A DNA stretch of 7,953 nucleotides. Origin: Acidimicrobiia bacterium UBA6912. Lineage in GTDB: Bacteria; Actinomycetota; Acidimicrobiia; Spongiisociales; UBA5794. The notes under the pieces were generated by a model. It was not told the origin of the DNA and ran no database searches. It saw nothing but the letters and a program-made list of their open reading frames with translations. A program made the translations under genes and the position numbers. Each line of letters opens with the position of its first letter. The stretch's first letter is position 1. Shown here in pieces: positions 6,116 to 7,953 of this stretch. Location: positions 1 to 7,953 of the forward strand of contig DKBA01000099.1 of the NCBI GenBank assembly GCA_002450985.1. Reading direction: 5' to 3'.

Positions 6116-7914
6116 GGCTCGGCGCTCCGTTCCGCGGCACGCAACGCGGCGTCCTCTTCATAGGCCTCGAGGATGCGGGCATAACCCGGGACCGATGCCA
6201 GCAGCTCCTCGTGCGTGCCGTGGGCGACGATGCGCCCCTCATCGACGTACACCACTTCGTCGGCGAGGGTGATGGACGATCGCCGGTAGGCGACGACCAC
6301 CACTGTGGAGGGTATCGCCGCCGCCTTGAGCCCCTCGAGGATCCGAGACTCGACCGATGGGTCGACCGCCGACGTCGCATCGTCGAGGATGAGGAGGCGT
6401 GGGTTGCGGACCAGCGCTCGCGCCAGGGCGATGCGTTGGCGCTGCCCCCCCGACAGCGTGGTGCCCCGCTCGCCGAGCACGGTGTCCATGCCCGACGGCA
6501 GGTCGTCGACGAAGTCGGCGCCCGCCAGCCTGATCGCCTCCCAGACCTCCTCGTCGGTCGCCTCCGTGCCGAAGGCGATGTTGCCGCGAACGGTGTCGTC
6601 GAACAGGAAGGCCTCCTGCGACACGAAGGCGACCTCGGCGGGCAGGGCAGAGCGTGCGAAGCTGCGCAGGTCGGCGCCGTCGATCGTGATCTGCCCGGCG
6701 GAGGGGTCCCACAGCCGCGCCAGCAACCGGACGAGGGTCGACTTGCCCGACCCGGTCGGCCCCACCACGGCGATCACCCGGCCGGAGGGGATCGAGAGGT
6801 CGACATCGCTCAGCACCGGCTCGTCCGCGGCGTACCCGAACCTCACCGAATCGCCGTGCACCTCGGCGCCGGTCGGCCACGGTCGCGACCCGAGACTCCC
6901 GTAGGAGACGACCTCGTCGGCCGTCATGACCTGCCGGACCCTGTTCCACGCGGCCACCGAGTGCGACATGTCCCACAGGACGAAACCGACGATCCGGATG
7001 GGGATGAAGAGCAGCGACAGCAGGTAGGCGATGCTGACCAGCTCGCCAGGAGTCACGGCTCCGGCACCAATCCGCAGCGCACCCACCACGAGGAGCAGCA
7101 CGGTCACCACCGAGAGCAGACCCTCGACGGTCACCCGATAAGTGGAGAAGATGACGCCGACCTCGGCGAGCCGGTCACGGAGCGCATCAGACGTGCGGCG
7201 AAAGCGCGCCGTCTCGAAGGCTTCCCGTCCCAGCGCCTTGACGGTGAGGGCGCCGTCGAAGCTCTCGTGCGCCACCCGGGCGACGTCGCCGCGCAGCTCC
7301 TGGACCTCCTGGAACGCTTCGAAGGTCCGCCACGATCCGCTGATGTCGATGCTCATGATCGTCCCGAGCGACACGAAGGTCACGATGGCGAGGATCGGGT
7401 CGATGAGCGTGATCATCACGACGGTCCCGACGAGGAGCAGCGATGCCCCCGTGCCGTAGGGCACCGGCGCCAGGATGAACGTCGCCTGGCTGGCGTCGGC
7501 GTCGGCGACGGCGAGGAGGTCGCCGACCGACTGGCGGCGGTACCACGACATCTCGAGGCGGAGCATCCGGTCGATCAGCCCCAGCCGCACGTCGGCCTGG
7601 TTGCGGAACTGGAGGTGACCGGCACCCGCCCGGCGCAGCGTGATCCCGGCAGCCTTCCACACCGCAACCGCGATGACCGCGGCCACCGCCGGCCACAGCC
7701 GGCCCCGGATCGGCTCTCCTCGGTCGAGCACCGGCACGATGACGCTGTCCGTGGCGTTGCCGATGACGATGGCGGACGCCACGATCGCCGCCGCGAAGAA
7801 CGCCGCGCCGAGCACCGCCAGCCCGAACGACACGGGGTGGCGGCGGATGAAGTAGGCGAGGAGCTGCAGCCCGCGCCGCAGCGAGGCACGCAGCGTTGTT
7901 GGCGCCTCGGCCAT
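6112..7914 (-). CDS. ABC exporter half-transporter, degenerate-site subunit of a probable heterodimer
   Basis: A 600-residue exporter half: hydrophobic segments near residues 30-52, 73-94, 148-170, 171-188, 265-287 and 295-318, then a C-terminal ATPase. Walker A GPTGSGKST (Lys391), Q-loop VAFVSQEAFLFDD and signature LSGGQ (487-491) are canonical. The Walker B region reads LLILDDATSAVD, so Asp512 stands where the catalytic base Glu normally is. The H-loop reads VVAYRRSS, so Tyr543 replaces the conserved His. Both changes are typical of the non-hydrolysing site of heterodimeric exporters such as LmrCD, BmrCD and TM287/288 (family knowledge). The protein probably binds ATP at its own Walker site without efficient turnover, and supplies LSGGQ to the active site of its partner. 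The start ATG at 7914 is well fixed: an in-frame TAG lies at 7945-7947 with no alternative start codon between, and GAGG sits eight bases upstream. First gene of the minus-strand pair; its promoter is probably beyond the window edge. Confidence 0.95.
   Translation of the reverse strand: MAEAPTTLRASLRRGLQLLAYFIRRHPVSFGLAVLGAAFFAAAIVASAIVIGNATDSVIVPVLDRGEPIRGRLWPAVAAVIAVAVWKAAGITLRRAGAGHLQFRNQADVRLGLIDRMLRLEMSWYRRQSVGDLLAVADADASQATFILAPVPYGTGASLLLVGTVVMITLIDPILAIVTFVSLGTIMSIDISGSWRTFEAFQEVQELRGDVARVAHESFDGALTVKALGREAFETARFRRTSDALRDRLAEVGVIFSTYRVTVEGLLSVVTVLLLVVGALRIGAGAVTPGELVSIAYLLSLLFIPIRIVGFVLWDMSHSVAAWNRVRQVMTADEVVSYGSLGSRPWPTGAEVHGDSVRFGYAADEPVLSDVDLSIPSGRVIAVVGPTGSGKSTLVRLLARLWDPSAGQITIDGADLRSFARSALPAEVAFVSQEAFLFDDTVRGNIAFGTEATDEEVWEAIRLAGADFVDDLPSGMDTVLGERGTTLSGGQRQRIALARALVRNPRLLILDDATSAVDPSVESRILEGLKAAAIPSTVVVVAYRRSSITLADEVVYVDEGRIVAHGTHEELLASVPGYARILEAYEEDAALRAAERSAEP
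6125..6128 (-). promoter_or_regulatory. Ribosome binding site of the downstream exporter gene, inside the upstream gene
   Basis: On the minus strand GGAG lies nine bases before the ATG at 6115, within the last codons of the upstream transporter gene. It supports ATG 6115 as the start and shows that the second gene of the pair can recruit ribosomes itself as well as through the ATGA overlap. Confidence 0.6.
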
Positions 7915-7922
7915 GCGACAGA

Positions 7923-7926
7923 CCTC
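7923..7926 (-). promoter_or_regulatory. Ribosome binding site of the first exporter gene of the minus-strand operon
   Basis: GAGG on the minus strand, eight bases before the ATG at 7914, is a good Shine-Dalgarno match at normal spacing. Only 39 bases lie upstream inside the window, too few to define a promoter. Confidence 0.6.
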
Positions 7927-7953
7927 GGTGGACGATTCGTCAGGCTACTGGGT

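Noticed and set aside
4853..6163. Long plus-strand open frame (about 436 codons) opposite the exporter genes
   Set aside because: Its translation is rich in His, Asp, Arg and Gly with no domain pattern, and it is antisense to a clear ABC exporter with complete motifs. Such frames are expected in GC-rich DNA with G/C third positions.

Overview
The window is strongly GC-rich (G/C dominates third codon positions throughout). It has tightly packed genes with 4-base start/stop overlaps and GTG starts, which suggests an actinobacterium, possibly an uncultured or environmental lineage. No taxonomic marker gene is present, so the lineage below phylum is a guess. Five protein genes fill nearly the whole window. 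I see no RNA genes, mobile elements, CRISPR arrays or long non-coding stretches.

Left arm, plus strand (1-3320): the 3' part of a nonribosomal-peptide-synthetase-type protein, with an adenylation (A) domain followed by a carrier (T/PCP) domain. It begins before the window and stops right after the carrier domain. Its stop codon overlaps, in a GTGA junction, the start of an ABC exporter half-transporter. That transporter has sequence features of the PglK type, the lipid-linked oligosaccharide flippases. Translation of the two is probably coupled. The A-domain pocket residues read by alignment to GrsA PheA (D T E D I G T V V K) include two extra acidic residues, pointing to a basic amino acid such as lysine, beta-lysine or ornithine. 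The best working idea is an amino-acid activation and tethering enzyme made together with an exporter or flippase, for a small peptide, a poly-amino acid or an aminoacylated surface lipid or glycan.

Middle, plus strand (3428-4339): a three-helix MscS-family mechanosensitive channel, separated from the transporter by about 107 bases. It belongs to a subfamily with a longer loop in the beta domain. Its end lies only 12 bases from the end of the convergent minus-strand operon.

Right arm, minus strand (7914 down to 4352): two ABC exporter half-transporters joined by an ATGA overlap. Their nucleotide-binding domains are complementary. The upstream protein has lost the catalytic Walker B glutamate (Asp instead) and the H-loop histidine (Tyr instead) but keeps LSGGQ. 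The downstream protein keeps Glu and His but has LSAGE. This is the pattern of a heterodimeric exporter with one consensus and one degenerate ATP site. The cargo cannot be read from sequence.

The most interesting parts are the A-T/flippase pair and the complementary degeneracy of the exporter pair. I do not see proof of a wholly new system inside the window. The genes left of position 1 would decide what the A-T protein makes.
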